Positions 8,198-16,212 of a stretch of 64,000 nt of DNA are shown here, in pieces (the stretch's first letter is position 1; every line of letters begins with the position of its first letter). The notes beneath the pieces are model-generated. The model had not been told where the DNA came from, did no database searches, and saw only the letters and a program-made list of their open reading frames with translations. Both the position numbers and the translations under genes were made by a program. The stretch is from an uncultured Christensenellaceae bacterium (lineage in GTDB: Bacteria > Bacillota > Clostridia > Christensenellales > CAG-314), in assembly GCA_910586625.1 (NCBI GenBank), contig CAJUIZ010000004.1, positions 1 through 64,000 on the forward strand, written 5' to 3'.

Positions 8198-11005
8198 TTA
8201 TCTGTTAAGAATAGGTTTGAGAAACTGTCCCGTATAACTTGACGGAGTATCGGCTATCTGTTCGGGCGTTCCCGAAGCAACCACCGTGCCGCCTTGGTCG
8301 CCGCCTTCCGGTCCGAGATCTACAATGTAGTCCGCCACCTTGATTACGTCAAGGTTATGCTCGATAACTATTACCGTATTGCCGCTTGCAACAAGCCGCT
8401 GCAAAATGGCGATTAGCTTTGCCACGTCGTGAGTGTGCAGTCCAGTAGTCGGCTCGTCCAAAATATACAGCGTTTTGCCAGTGGAACGCTTGGACAATTC
8501 CGTTGCCAACTTTACACGCTGCGCTTCGCCGCCCGAAAGAGTTGTAGCAGGCTGCCCCAACTTGATATAACCCAATCCTACGTCGTATAAGGTCTGAATT
8601 TTGTTGCGTATGGACTGAATATTTTCGAAAAAGCCTACCGCTTCTTCCACTGTCATATCCAGTACGTCGGATATAGATTTACCCTTGTACTTGACGGCAA
8701 GCGTTTCGCGGTTGTAACGCGCGCCGTGGCACACTTCGCAGGGAACGTATACGTCAGGAAGGAAGTTCATAGCAATGCGCAATATTCCGTCGCCGTCGCA
8801 ATGCTCGCAGCGTCCGCCCTTGACGTTAAAACTGAAACGCCCCGCCGTATAGCCGCGCTCCTTAGCGTCCAAAGTTGCCGCAAACAGTTCGCGAATCATA
8901 GTAAACACGCCTGTGTACGTTGCGGGATTACTGCGCGGAGTACGACCTATTGCGCTTTGGTCTATGGAAATTACCTTGTCTAAATTCTCTGTACCGACAA
9001 TTTCGTCACAGTCCACATGTGCGGGTTTGGCTTTGTTCAGTTTTTCTTCCAAATGGGGTAAAATCACTTCGTTGACAAGACTGCTCTTGCCGCTTCCTGA
9101 TACGCCTGTAACAACGTTTAGGCAGCCTAACTTGAAGGATACGTCGATGTTTTTGAGATTATTTTTGCGCGCTCCGTTGACGGTAAGCAAATTGCCGCTG
9201 CCCTGCCTGCGTTCTGCGGGAACTTCGACGGACAACTCCCCCGAAAGATACTTACCCGTTACGGACTGTTTACACTTTTTAAGCCCTTCCACGTCGCCGA
9301 CGTACACTATCTCTCCGCCGTGAACGCCCGCGCCCGGTCCCACGTCAACAACGAAATCGGCGGAACGGATAGTATCTTCGTCGTGTTCGACTACGATAAG
9401 AGTATTGCCTATGTCGCGCAGCCGCGTAAGTGTAGCAATCAGCTTATTGTTGTCGCGCTGATGAAGTCCTATACTCGGTTCGTCCAAAATATACACTACG
9501 CCGGTAAGCCCGCTGCCTATCTGCGTCGCCAAACGTATGCGCTGCGCTTCGCCGCCCGATAGCGTACCCGAACTTCGATTAAGCGTAAGATAACCGAGAC
9601 CTACGTCTACCAAAAACTTCAAGCGAGCGTTTATTTCCTTTAATACCATATAGGCTATTTTGGCGCGCGTTTCGTCCAAACTAAGATTTTCGAAAAATTC
9701 CAACGCCTTGACGATAGACAGCTCGCCCACTTCGAAAATATTGAGTCCGCCTACCTTGACGGACAGTATCTCGTCCTTCAACCGTTTGCCGTGACACTTG
9801 GGACAGGGCTTGTCCACCATAAATTTTTCGTATTCGCCGCGCGTCCAATCGCTTTTGCATTCGTTGTGGCGGCGCGTCATCATAGGAATTACTCCTTCCC
9901 ACGTGGCGTTAAACGTACGCCCGTCGTCTAATACGCAGGTTACCTTTTCTCCGCCGTTACCGTACATAATAGTATTATACGCCGACTCGGAAAGCTCGCG
10001 CACAGGCACGTCGCAGGAAAAACCGTATTTCAACGCCAAAGAATCGAAATACATACGCATCCAGCTTGCCGCGCCGAGATTGAAACCGAGAAGCTTTATT
10101 GCTCCGCCGTGAAGGGTTTTCGAATCGTCAGGCAAAATCAACCGTTCGTCGAATTCCTGCTTGAAGCCCAATCCCAAGCACTCGGGACACGCGCCGAAAG
10201 GACTGTTGAAGGAGAAAGAACGAGGCTCCATTTCTTCAAGAGTAAACCCGCAATCGGGACAGGCAAACTTGTCGGAATAGGTCGTGTCCACGCCGTCGGC
10301 GGACACTACGACCAATCCTTCGGCAAGCTTTAACGCCGTTTCTACGCTGTCGGAAAGTCTTGTATTCATCTCTGCCTTGACAACAAGGCGGTCTACAACC
10401 ACACTTATGTTGTGCTTAACGTTCTTCTCGAGCTTGATTTCTTCGTCCAATGTGTAGGAATTTCCGTCCACGACGACGCGCATAAAGCCTTGTCTTTTAA
10501 GCTGTTCGAACTGCTTGGCGTATTCGCCTTTGCGTCCGCGCACTATCGGCGCAAGTATTTGAAGCTTGGTTCCTTGCGGAAGCGACATAACGCGGTCGCA
10601 GATTTGATCCACCGTCGTCTTGGTTATTTCCAATCCGCAATGCGGACAATAAGGCACTCCTATACGGGCGTATAGTAAACGGAGATAATCGTATATTTCC
10701 GTGACCGTGCCTACCGTAGAGCGCGGGTTGGACGAAGTAGTCTTTTGGTCTATCGAAATTGCGGGAGACAGACCTTCGATACTCTCTACGTCCGGCTTGT
10801 CCATCTGCCCCAAGAACTGCCGAGCATATGCGGATAAACTTTCGACATATCTGCGCTGACCTTCGGCGAATATAGTGTCGAACGCAAGCGACGATTTGCC
10901 GCTTCCGGACAACCCCGTAAACACCACTAACTTGTCGCGCGGAATAGTAAGGCTGACGCTTTTCAGGTTGTTTTCTTTTGCGTTTTTTATGACGATATCT
11001 TTCAT
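8198..11005 (-). CDS. uvrA: UvrABC excinuclease subunit A
   Basis: The damage-sensing ATPase of nucleotide excision repair. 935 aa, full length, with two ABC-type ATPase modules (Walker A 'GLSGSGKSSLAF' near 31 and 'GVSGSGKSSLV' near 640; signatures 'LSGGEAQRIRLA' and 'LSGGEAQRVKLA') and two zinc-binding sites, the second as CEHCDGDG followed by CEVCHG. UvrA loads UvrB at lesions. It is the last gene of the uvrB-GNAT-uvrA operon, 8 bp after the acetyltransferase gene. uvrC is not in the window. Confidence 0.98.
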   Translation of the reverse strand: MKDIVIKNAKENNLKSVSLTIPRDKLVVFTGLSGSGKSSLAFDTIFAEGQRRYVESLSAYARQFLGQMDKPDVESIEGLSPAISIDQKTTSSNPRSTVGTVTEIYDYLRLLYARIGVPYCPHCGLEITKTTVDQICDRVMSLPQGTKLQILAPIVRGRKGEYAKQFEQLKRQGFMRVVVDGNSYTLDEEIKLEKNVKHNISVVVDRLVVKAEMNTRLSDSVETALKLAEGLVVVSADGVDTTYSDKFACPDCGFTLEEMEPRSFSFNSPFGACPECLGLGFKQEFDERLILPDDSKTLHGGAIKLLGFNLGAASWMRMYFDSLALKYGFSCDVPVRELSESAYNTIMYGNGGEKVTCVLDDGRTFNATWEGVIPMMTRRHNECKSDWTRGEYEKFMVDKPCPKCHGKRLKDEILSVKVGGLNIFEVGELSIVKALEFFENLSLDETRAKIAYMVLKEINARLKFLVDVGLGYLTLNRSSGTLSGGEAQRIRLATQIGSGLTGVVYILDEPSIGLHQRDNNKLIATLTRLRDIGNTLIVVEHDEDTIRSADFVVDVGPGAGVHGGEIVYVGDVEGLKKCKQSVTGKYLSGELSVEVPAERRQGSGNLLTVNGARKNNLKNIDVSFKLGCLNVVTGVSGSGKSSLVNEVILPHLEEKLNKAKPAHVDCDEIVGTENLDKVISIDQSAIGRTPRSNPATYTGVFTMIRELFAATLDAKERGYTAGRFSFNVKGGRCEHCDGDGILRIAMNFLPDVYVPCEVCHGARYNRETLAVKYKGKSISDVLDMTVEEAVGFFENIQSIRNKIQTLYDVGLGYIKLGQPATTLSGGEAQRVKLATELSKRSTGKTLYILDEPTTGLHTHDVAKLIAILQRLVASGNTVIVIEHNLDVIKVADYIVDLGPEGGDQGGTVVASGTPEQIADTPSSYTGQFLKPILNR

Positions 11006-11012
11006 AAGCTTC

Positions 11013-11822
11013 CTATCGAGTTATTTTAATTTCGAATTGCGGAACGGCGTAGGTATAGCCGATTTTAGTATACAAATGATTGGACACAGGATTGTTTTTG
11101 TCCACAAACAAATATGCAAGCCTTCCGCTTGCGATTATTTCTTTGGTAAGGTATGTTACCGCTTTGCAAGACAATCCCTTTAAGCGGTAACTGGGCAGAG
11201 TATAAACGTCAGCTATGCAGGCTAATTTGTCCGTTTCGCGTTTCAGCGAAGCAAGCGACACTATCTTGCCGCAGCAGCGTATTACGACAAACATTTTCAA
11301 TCTTTCCGCAACGTACTTTTTAACTTTTTCAATGTCCGCGCTGTCGCCCAACGCTTCGGCGGTAAAATCCGCAATCAGCCGCGCCAATTCGTCGATATCA
11401 TTGTCCGACGGCCGTTCTACGCCGTCGACGTTGTCGGTTAAAACTCTGTCGCAACGCATAATATCCATAGCGTGGTTTATTTCGTGCGTACATACGACAA
11501 ACTTACCGTACTCTGCAAGAAATGCTTCGCAGGTATCGAGACAACCTAAAATTTTATCGAACGTCAGCTTGCGCCCGTACACTTCCCGAGCAAGTTCTGC
11601 GCACAAAGACGAATCTCCGAAAATAACCATCGGGTAATGCGAATTATGCACAGCAATCAGACACTTACCGCTAACCTGCAAACGAACGAGAAAATCGTTA
11701 AGATTAGCGTGTTCTATCGCTTTGGCATTGACTTCGAAAAACACCGTTTCAAGCGGGTATTCTTCGAGTATTTCTTTGTTTTCCGCGAGAAATTCTTTCC
11801 CCGAGCAGTAAAATTTTATCAT
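11013..11822 (-). CDS. GNAT-family N-acetyltransferase
   Basis: 269 aa. The C-terminal half carries the GNAT fold: 'VVIRCCGKIVSLASL' (beta 2-4), an acetyl-CoA loop of the form YRLKGLSCKAV (around 215; the normal R/Q-x-x-G-x-G/A is relaxed here) and 'LFVDKNNPVSNHLYTKIGY' near the end. The N-terminal half of about 130 residues resembles the extension seen in many Firmicutes acyltransferases annotated only as GNAT. The substrate is unknown. The gene lies between uvrB and uvrA, on the same strand and with short gaps, so it should be induced with them. Confidence 0.8.
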   Translation of the reverse strand: MIKFYCSGKEFLAENKEILEEYPLETVFFEVNAKAIEHANLNDFLVRLQVSGKCLIAVHNSHYPMVIFGDSSLCAELAREVYGRKLTFDKILGCLDTCEAFLAEYGKFVVCTHEINHAMDIMRCDRVLTDNVDGVERPSDNDIDELARLIADFTAEALGDSADIEKVKKYVAERLKMFVVIRCCGKIVSLASLKRETDKLACIADVYTLPSYRLKGLSCKAVTYLTKEIIASGRLAYLFVDKNNPVSNHLYTKIGYTYAVPQFEIKITR

Positions 11823-11897
11823 ACAACTATTCCTATGTTGCAGCGTTTGAACGGTTTTTCAGCAATAAATACGTTTTGCGTGCAAATGCCGCGGCGT

Positions 11898-13865
11898 TTA
11901 CTTGGATTTGCGCCGCCGTTCCCTTTCCAACTGTTTGGTCAGCTTAACCACTTGCTCACGAAGCTGTATAGCGGCTTCGAAATCCAACTGATTGGCGGCG
12001 GTTTTCATACGCGCGGTCACGTTTTCTATTTCACGTTCCAAGTCCTTCGCGGTCATCTTGGAATCGTCCTTTTGCGTTATTTCCAGCGTGTTCTCCACGT
12101 CGTGTTCGATAGTTTTGGGAGTTATGTTGTGTTCCACGTTAAATTGGTTTTGAATCTCACGGCGGCGGTTGGTTTCGCCTATTGCCCTGCTCATACTGTC
12201 AGTCATAACGTCCGCGTACATAATAACGCAACCGTCGGCGTTACGCGCGGCGCGCCCGATAGTTTGAATAAGCGCGGTATCGCTGCGCAAAAAGCCTTCC
12301 TTATCCGCGTCCAAAATTGCAACCAACTTGACCTGCGGCATATCCAGTCCTTCGCGAAGAAGGTTGATACCGACAAGCACGTCGAACTCGCCCTTTTTCA
12401 ATCCCGAAACGATTTCCACGCGTTCTAAGGTATCGATATCCGAGTGCATATACTTGACGCGCACATTATGCTTTGCCAAAAACTCCGTAAGACTCTCCGC
12501 CATACGTTTGGTAAGGGTCGTTACAAGCACGCGTCCGCCGTCGGTTACAACCTTGTGTATCTCGCCAAGCAGGTCGTCAATCTGACCGCTTACGGGGCGG
12601 ACTTCCACTTTCGGATCTAACAGTCCGGTAGGACGTATAAGCTGCTCCACAACATTGTCCGCACGCTTCATTTCGTATTCGGCGGGCGTTGCGGAAACGC
12701 ATATTAGCTGACCGAGCTTTCCGTCGAACTCGTCGAAGGTTAGCGGACGGTTGTCGTAAGCGCTTTGCATACGGAAGCCGTAGCTTACAAGGTTTACCTT
12801 TCTTGCACGGTCTCCGTTGTACATACCGCGTATCTGCGGGATAGTCATATGACTTTCGTCTATGAACGTAACAAAATCTTCGGGGAAATAATCCATCAGA
12901 GTGTATGGCGGTTGCCCCACCGCTCTGCCGTCGAAGTACCGCGAATAGTTTTCGATACCGCTGCAATAGCCTACTTCGCGCATCATTTCCATATCGTATG
13001 AAACGCGCTGTTTTAGCCGCTGAGCTTCCACAAGCTTGTTGACCGATTCGAACGCCTGAACTTCCGCTTCCATATCGCGTTTTATCGTGTCCATTGCGTT
13101 TTCCATCGTAACGCCTTCCACAACGTACTGCGTAGCAGGGTAAATCATAATATGCAACAGCTTAGCTATGGTATTGCCTGTAAGCGCGTCGATTTCGGTA
13201 ATTTTTTCCACTTCGTCGCCCCAAAATTCCACTCGCACAGCGTGTTCCGAATAGGACGCAGGGTAGATTTCCACCGTGTCTCCGCGAACGCGAAACGTTC
13301 CGCGGCGGAAATCCATATCGTTGCGAGTATACTGAATAGCGATGAGCTTGCGTATTACCTGTTCGCGCGAGACGTTGTCGCCGGGGCGCAGAGAAAGACT
13401 CAAACGGTAATACTCGTCGGGCGCGCCCAAACCGTAAATGCAGGACACGCTGGCAACGACTATGGTATCGCGCCGTTCGAACAAGCTGCAAGTTGCCGAG
13501 TTGCGCAGACGGTCTATCTCGTCGTTGGTGTCAATCTCCTTTTCTATATACAAATCACGCGCTGGAATGTAGCTTTCAGGCATATAGTAATCGTAGTAGG
13601 ACACGAAAAACTCCACGCGATTTTCCGGAAAAAACTCGCGGAACTCGTTGCACAGCTGCGCGGCAAGAGTCTTGTTGTGACAAATTACAAGCGCGGGACG
13701 GTTGACATTGGCAATGACATTTGCCATAGTAAACGTTTTGCCGCTGCCCGTAACTCCGCGCAAAACCTGCGTAGACAAGCCGTCGCGTATCCCCTGCGTA
13801 AGCTCCGCTATCGCTTGCGGCTGATCGCCGCAAGGTTGAAATTTGGAATGAAGTTTGAAATCCAT
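11898..13865 (-). CDS. uvrB: UvrABC excinuclease subunit B
   Basis: 655 aa, full length. Helicase-like DEAD/H-type protein: Walker A 'GVTGSGKT' at 37-44, the beta-hairpin region 'SYYDYYMPESYIP', 'FIDESH' (Walker B), 'ATPAEYE', helicase motif VI 'QTIGRAARN', and a C-terminal UVR motif (last 35 residues, 'LEFEAAIQLREQ'-like) that contacts UvrC. It verifies the lesion delivered by UvrA. First gene of the operon, behind a promoter overlapped by a LexA box. Confidence 0.98.
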   Translation of the reverse strand: MDFKLHSKFQPCGDQPQAIAELTQGIRDGLSTQVLRGVTGSGKTFTMANVIANVNRPALVICHNKTLAAQLCNEFREFFPENRVEFFVSYYDYYMPESYIPARDLYIEKEIDTNDEIDRLRNSATCSLFERRDTIVVASVSCIYGLGAPDEYYRLSLSLRPGDNVSREQVIRKLIAIQYTRNDMDFRRGTFRVRGDTVEIYPASYSEHAVRVEFWGDEVEKITEIDALTGNTIAKLLHIMIYPATQYVVEGVTMENAMDTIKRDMEAEVQAFESVNKLVEAQRLKQRVSYDMEMMREVGYCSGIENYSRYFDGRAVGQPPYTLMDYFPEDFVTFIDESHMTIPQIRGMYNGDRARKVNLVSYGFRMQSAYDNRPLTFDEFDGKLGQLICVSATPAEYEMKRADNVVEQLIRPTGLLDPKVEVRPVSGQIDDLLGEIHKVVTDGGRVLVTTLTKRMAESLTEFLAKHNVRVKYMHSDIDTLERVEIVSGLKKGEFDVLVGINLLREGLDMPQVKLVAILDADKEGFLRSDTALIQTIGRAARNADGCVIMYADVMTDSMSRAIGETNRRREIQNQFNVEHNITPKTIEHDVENTLEITQKDDSKMTAKDLEREIENVTARMKTAANQLDFEAAIQLREQVVKLTKQLERERRRKSK

Positions 13866-13888
13866 TTACGATTTTCCTTGCATAAAAT

Positions 13889-13902
13889 AGAACAAGTGTT
13901 CG
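13889..13902 (-). promoter_or_regulatory. LexA (SOS) box of the uvrB operon
   Basis: On the minus strand CGAACACTTGTTCT, with the perfect core GAAC-N4-GTTC, matches the Gram-positive LexA/DinR consensus CGAAC-N4-GTTCG. It begins 6 bases after the -10 hexamer, so it covers the transcription start; LexA bound here would block initiation. Confidence 0.85.
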
Positions 13903-13908
13903 TTGAAT

Positions 13909-13937
13909 ATTGTATAATACGTCAATCAAAATGTCAA
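13909..13937 (-). promoter_or_regulatory. Promoter of uvrB-GNAT-uvrA
   Basis: On the minus strand TTGACA (13937-13932), 17 bp, TACAAT (13914-13909). The predicted start near 13902 gives a leader of about 37 nt. Confidence 0.8.
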
Positions 13938-14200
13938 CAATATACGACAGGTTTATACCCAATAAAAATTTATACATAATTTCCGCCTTCAGACTTACAA
14001 ATTCAAATCTAAGCAGCCGTAATAGACAATAGGAAAAACAGGCTTAACCAGATAAAGAAAACCACGATATGAGCAAACCGATTTGTATTAAAAATAAGAC
14101 TGTAAAAGTAAACCTATACAAAAGAAGTATTTGGGTAAAATAAAATTCGCTTGAATAAATGGGATATGGATAGAATACGCTGGGGAGATATAAGTCAAAT

Positions 14201-14230
14201 AAAAAATAAGGGTAACAATCGTTACCCTTA
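14201..14230 (-). terminator. Intrinsic terminator of the small RNA
   Basis: On the minus strand AAGGGTAAC (14230-14222) and GTTACCCTT pair perfectly around a 4-nt loop and are followed by ATTTTTTATTT. Confidence 0.85.
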
Positions 14231-14277
14231 ATGTGGTGAGACTTAAAATGTCTGGTCGGAACAACCCGACGCCACGT
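14201..14277 (-). ncRNA. Predicted small structured RNA of about 75 nt, three-way junction
   Basis: A transcript from the consensus promoter at 14282-14310 would run about 75 nt and end at an intrinsic terminator. Pairings I can draw on the minus strand: P1 GTGG (14275-14272) with CCAC (14236-14233); P2 GTCGG (14270-14266) with CCGAC (14259-14255), 6-nt loop; P3 AGAC (14253-14250) with GTCT (14242-14239), 7-nt loop; then the terminator stem AAGGGTAAC with GTTACCCTT and a T-run. There is no room for a start codon with a reading frame of note. It does not match tRNA, 6S, SRP, tmRNA or a riboswitch known to me. The nearest downstream gene on this strand, uvrB, is 335 bp away with its own promoter, so an independent RNA is more likely than a leader. 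Confidence 0.6.
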
Positions 14278-14281
14278 TGAT

Positions 14282-14310
14282 ATTATACGCAATCGATTTA
14301 AGATTGTCAA
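14282..14310 (-). promoter_or_regulatory. Full-consensus promoter of the small RNA
   Basis: On the minus strand TTGACA (14310-14305), 17 bp, TATAAT (14287-14282): both hexamers perfect with perfect spacing. No protein gene starts within 340 bp downstream. Confidence 0.85.
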
Positions 14311-14441
14311 CTACATAAATCCAAAAGAATCAGCAACCTAATTTCAATCGTTCTACATGCCGTTAAGATTATTCTTTTTATCAGATTTATACGTAATCTA
14401 TGTTTATATTTGTTGCCGACAGCACTTAGGCAAAACGCGGG

Positions 14442-15215
14442 CTACTGATTATTCAAATCATAAATCTCGTACAAGCCTTTGAGCGACAGCTCGCGGTCGA
14501 CGTGGTCGAACAGCGGTTCTATGCCGTTTACTATATTGGCAAGACCGCCCGTAGCTATTACGGTAGCGTTATGCAGTCCCGTTTCCGCCTTAATGCGGTC
14601 TATCATATACTTTACCTGCCCTACCGCGCCGTATATTACGCCGCTTTGAATGGCTTTGCCCGTGGACTGCGCTACCGCTTTCTTGGGCGTTTCCAATTCG
14701 ACACTGGGGAGTTTTGCAGTGCATACGGCAAGACTTTCCATTGTAGATTTGAGTCCTAACGTTATCGCTCCGCCGATAAACTCTCTGCGTTCGTTAACAA
14801 CGTTGAAGGTTGTTGCCGTGCCGAAGTCGACAAGTATCAAAGGCGCACCGTACTGCTTGGCAGCGGCTACGCAGGTTATGATACGGTCGCTGCCCAATTC
14901 GCGCGGGAAGTCGTAACGTATGGCAAGCCCCGTTTTTACCCCTACGCCTACGATAAGCGGCTTTACGCCGAAGCAATAACTGATAACGTTGGTAAAGGTG
15001 TAGTCTAACTGCGGAATAACGGACGACACTATAGCGCCTGTTATAGACTTCTCGTCAATTTTGGCGTGATTTAGCAATTGAAGAAGCAACGCTACGTATT
15101 CGTCGGAAGTACGCTTGACGTCGGTGGACATTTTGAAGGACTTGGAAAGCCTACCGTTTGCTTCGAACAATCCTATTTTTATATTGGTGTTACCTATGTC
15201 TACAGCTATAATCAT
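14442..15215 (-). CDS. coaX: Type III pantothenate kinase
   Basis: First step of CoA synthesis, phosphorylation of pantothenate, by the ASKHA-fold type III enzyme. 257 aa; phosphate-binding loop 'DIGNTNIKIGLF' (5-16), 'GSDRI' near 105 and 'LVDFGTATTFNVV' near 128 are the family hallmarks. Its ATG overlaps the TAA stop of the upstream transporter gene (TAATG), so the two are co-translated. Confidence 0.95.
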   Translation of the reverse strand: MIIAVDIGNTNIKIGLFEANGRLSKSFKMSTDVKRTSDEYVALLLQLLNHAKIDEKSITGAIVSSVIPQLDYTFTNVISYCFGVKPLIVGVGVKTGLAIRYDFPRELGSDRIITCVAAAKQYGAPLILVDFGTATTFNVVNERREFIGGAITLGLKSTMESLAVCTAKLPSVELETPKKAVAQSTGKAIQSGVIYGAVGQVKYMIDRIKAETGLHNATVIATGGLANIVNGIEPLFDHVDRELSLKGLYEIYDLNNQ

Positions 15216-15898
15216 TATTTGTCTCCGTTATCGTTTGTAGAGATTTCTCCGTTGACGGCGGGCTGTTCGGCAACCGCTTCGTTTTTGCATGCTACGTCGC
15301 TAATTTTCCAATTGTTACCGTCGGCTCCGAGTTTTAATCCGCGGCGTACGCCCAAAACCAACGGCGCGACGCCGAAAATAGCCACAAGATACTCCGGCAA
15401 GACATTGAGTATCGCTACCGCTTGCAGCGCGACAACCAACGAAGCGTACGCGTCGGTAAACAGCGTCAACGCGCCCATATACAATATAGTATTGGCAACA
15501 AGCCCCAATATCGTCGAAGGTACTATCGCGATAGTTTGGCCGAGTATTCTGTTCTTCATTTTTGCAGTTGCAAGCAAAAGCAAACGGTATAAGGAAAACG
15601 TAAGGAGCGTTACGAATAATCTCGGTACGATAGATATAAGCGGATTTTGCGAGGCTACTTTGGCAAAAGGAAACGCTAAAATAAACGACGACAGTCCCAT
15701 AAACGCACTTGCAAGAAAACCGTCAATCCAAGAATTAAACAGGAAGCATAAAGCAAAAGTAACAAGCAGTTCCACCGTTGCTCCCGCAATCGGCAAACCG
15801 AGAGTTATAACCCTGTCCAGCAAGGTGGCTACGAATATAATCGCTAACATAATAGCATAGCGCGCCACACGATACGCCTTGTTGTTATAATTTACCAT
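15215..15898 (-). CDS. ECF transporter S component, probably for pantothenate
   Basis: 227 aa with six hydrophobic segments within residues 12-185 and a short polar C-terminal tail (about 186-227), the size and layout of an energy-coupling-factor substrate-binding subunit; 'AMLAIIFVATLLD' at the start is typical. S components work with a shared EcfAAT module, which is not in this window. The one-base overlap with coaX is the reason to suggest pantothenate (PanT-like) as substrate; this is inference from context. GGAG lies 6 bases before the ATG. Confidence 0.65.
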   Translation of the reverse strand: MVNYNNKAYRVARYAIMLAIIFVATLLDRVITLGLPIAGATVELLVTFALCFLFNSWIDGFLASAFMGLSSFILAFPFAKVASQNPLISIVPRLFVTLLTFSLYRLLLLATAKMKNRILGQTIAIVPSTILGLVANTILYMGALTLFTDAYASLVVALQAVAILNVLPEYLVAIFGVAPLVLGVRRGLKLGADGNNWKISDVACKNEAVAEQPAVNGEISTNDNGDK

Positions 15899-16212
15899 AA
15901 AAACTCCAATTTCGTCCGCAAAGGGGTACGAATATCTTTTTTATTCGGTAAAAAGATATAAAAATGTGTAGTATCGCTCCGCAAACGGATACGACCGAAT
16001 ATATTTTACCATATTTATACGAAAAAATACAACTTTTTGCGCCAAACTGCTTGAAATAAAAAATCAGTTGATAAAGAAACTGAAACTCGGTGCGTATTTT
16101 TCGCCGCACAAATAATCCGCAGAAAAAGTATATCCAAGGCTCATATTGTTTATTGACAAATTGCGCCCTTCAAGGTACAATAAAAATATATATACTTAGG
16201 GGATATCTACAA
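15899..16212. other. Divergent intergenic region with an imperfect direct repeat
   Basis: Between the divergent PanT-like gene and the TIR operon. Two imperfect copies of a 14-bp word, CCGCAAAGGGGTACGA (15917-15932) and CCGCAAACGGATACGA (15979-15994), are 62 bp apart, upstream of the transporter start. They could be operator half-sites. The plus-strand promoter of the TIR operon lies at 16153-16181. Confidence 0.4.
16153..16181 (+). promoter_or_regulatory. Promoter of the TIR-DeoR operon
   Basis: TTGACA (16153-16158), 17 bp, TACAAT (16176-16181). The predicted start near 16188 leaves a 25-nt leader with AGGGG at 16198-16202. Confidence 0.8.

Larger units (their letters stand above)
13866..14441. 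other. Intergenic region between uvrB and coaX
   Basis: 576 bp without a protein gene that I can support. It holds, from left to right, the LexA box and promoter of uvrB (13889-13937), about 260 bp of AT-rich sequence without a recognised feature (13940-14200), and a predicted small RNA with promoter and terminator (14201-14310). Confidence 0.6.

Noticed and set aside
14205..14277. tRNA-like look of the small RNA when read on the plus strand (7-nt loop with a TT start, short closing stem)
   Set aside because: The closing stem has only 4 bp, there is no D arm and no T-loop consensus, and the promoter and terminator are on the minus strand.
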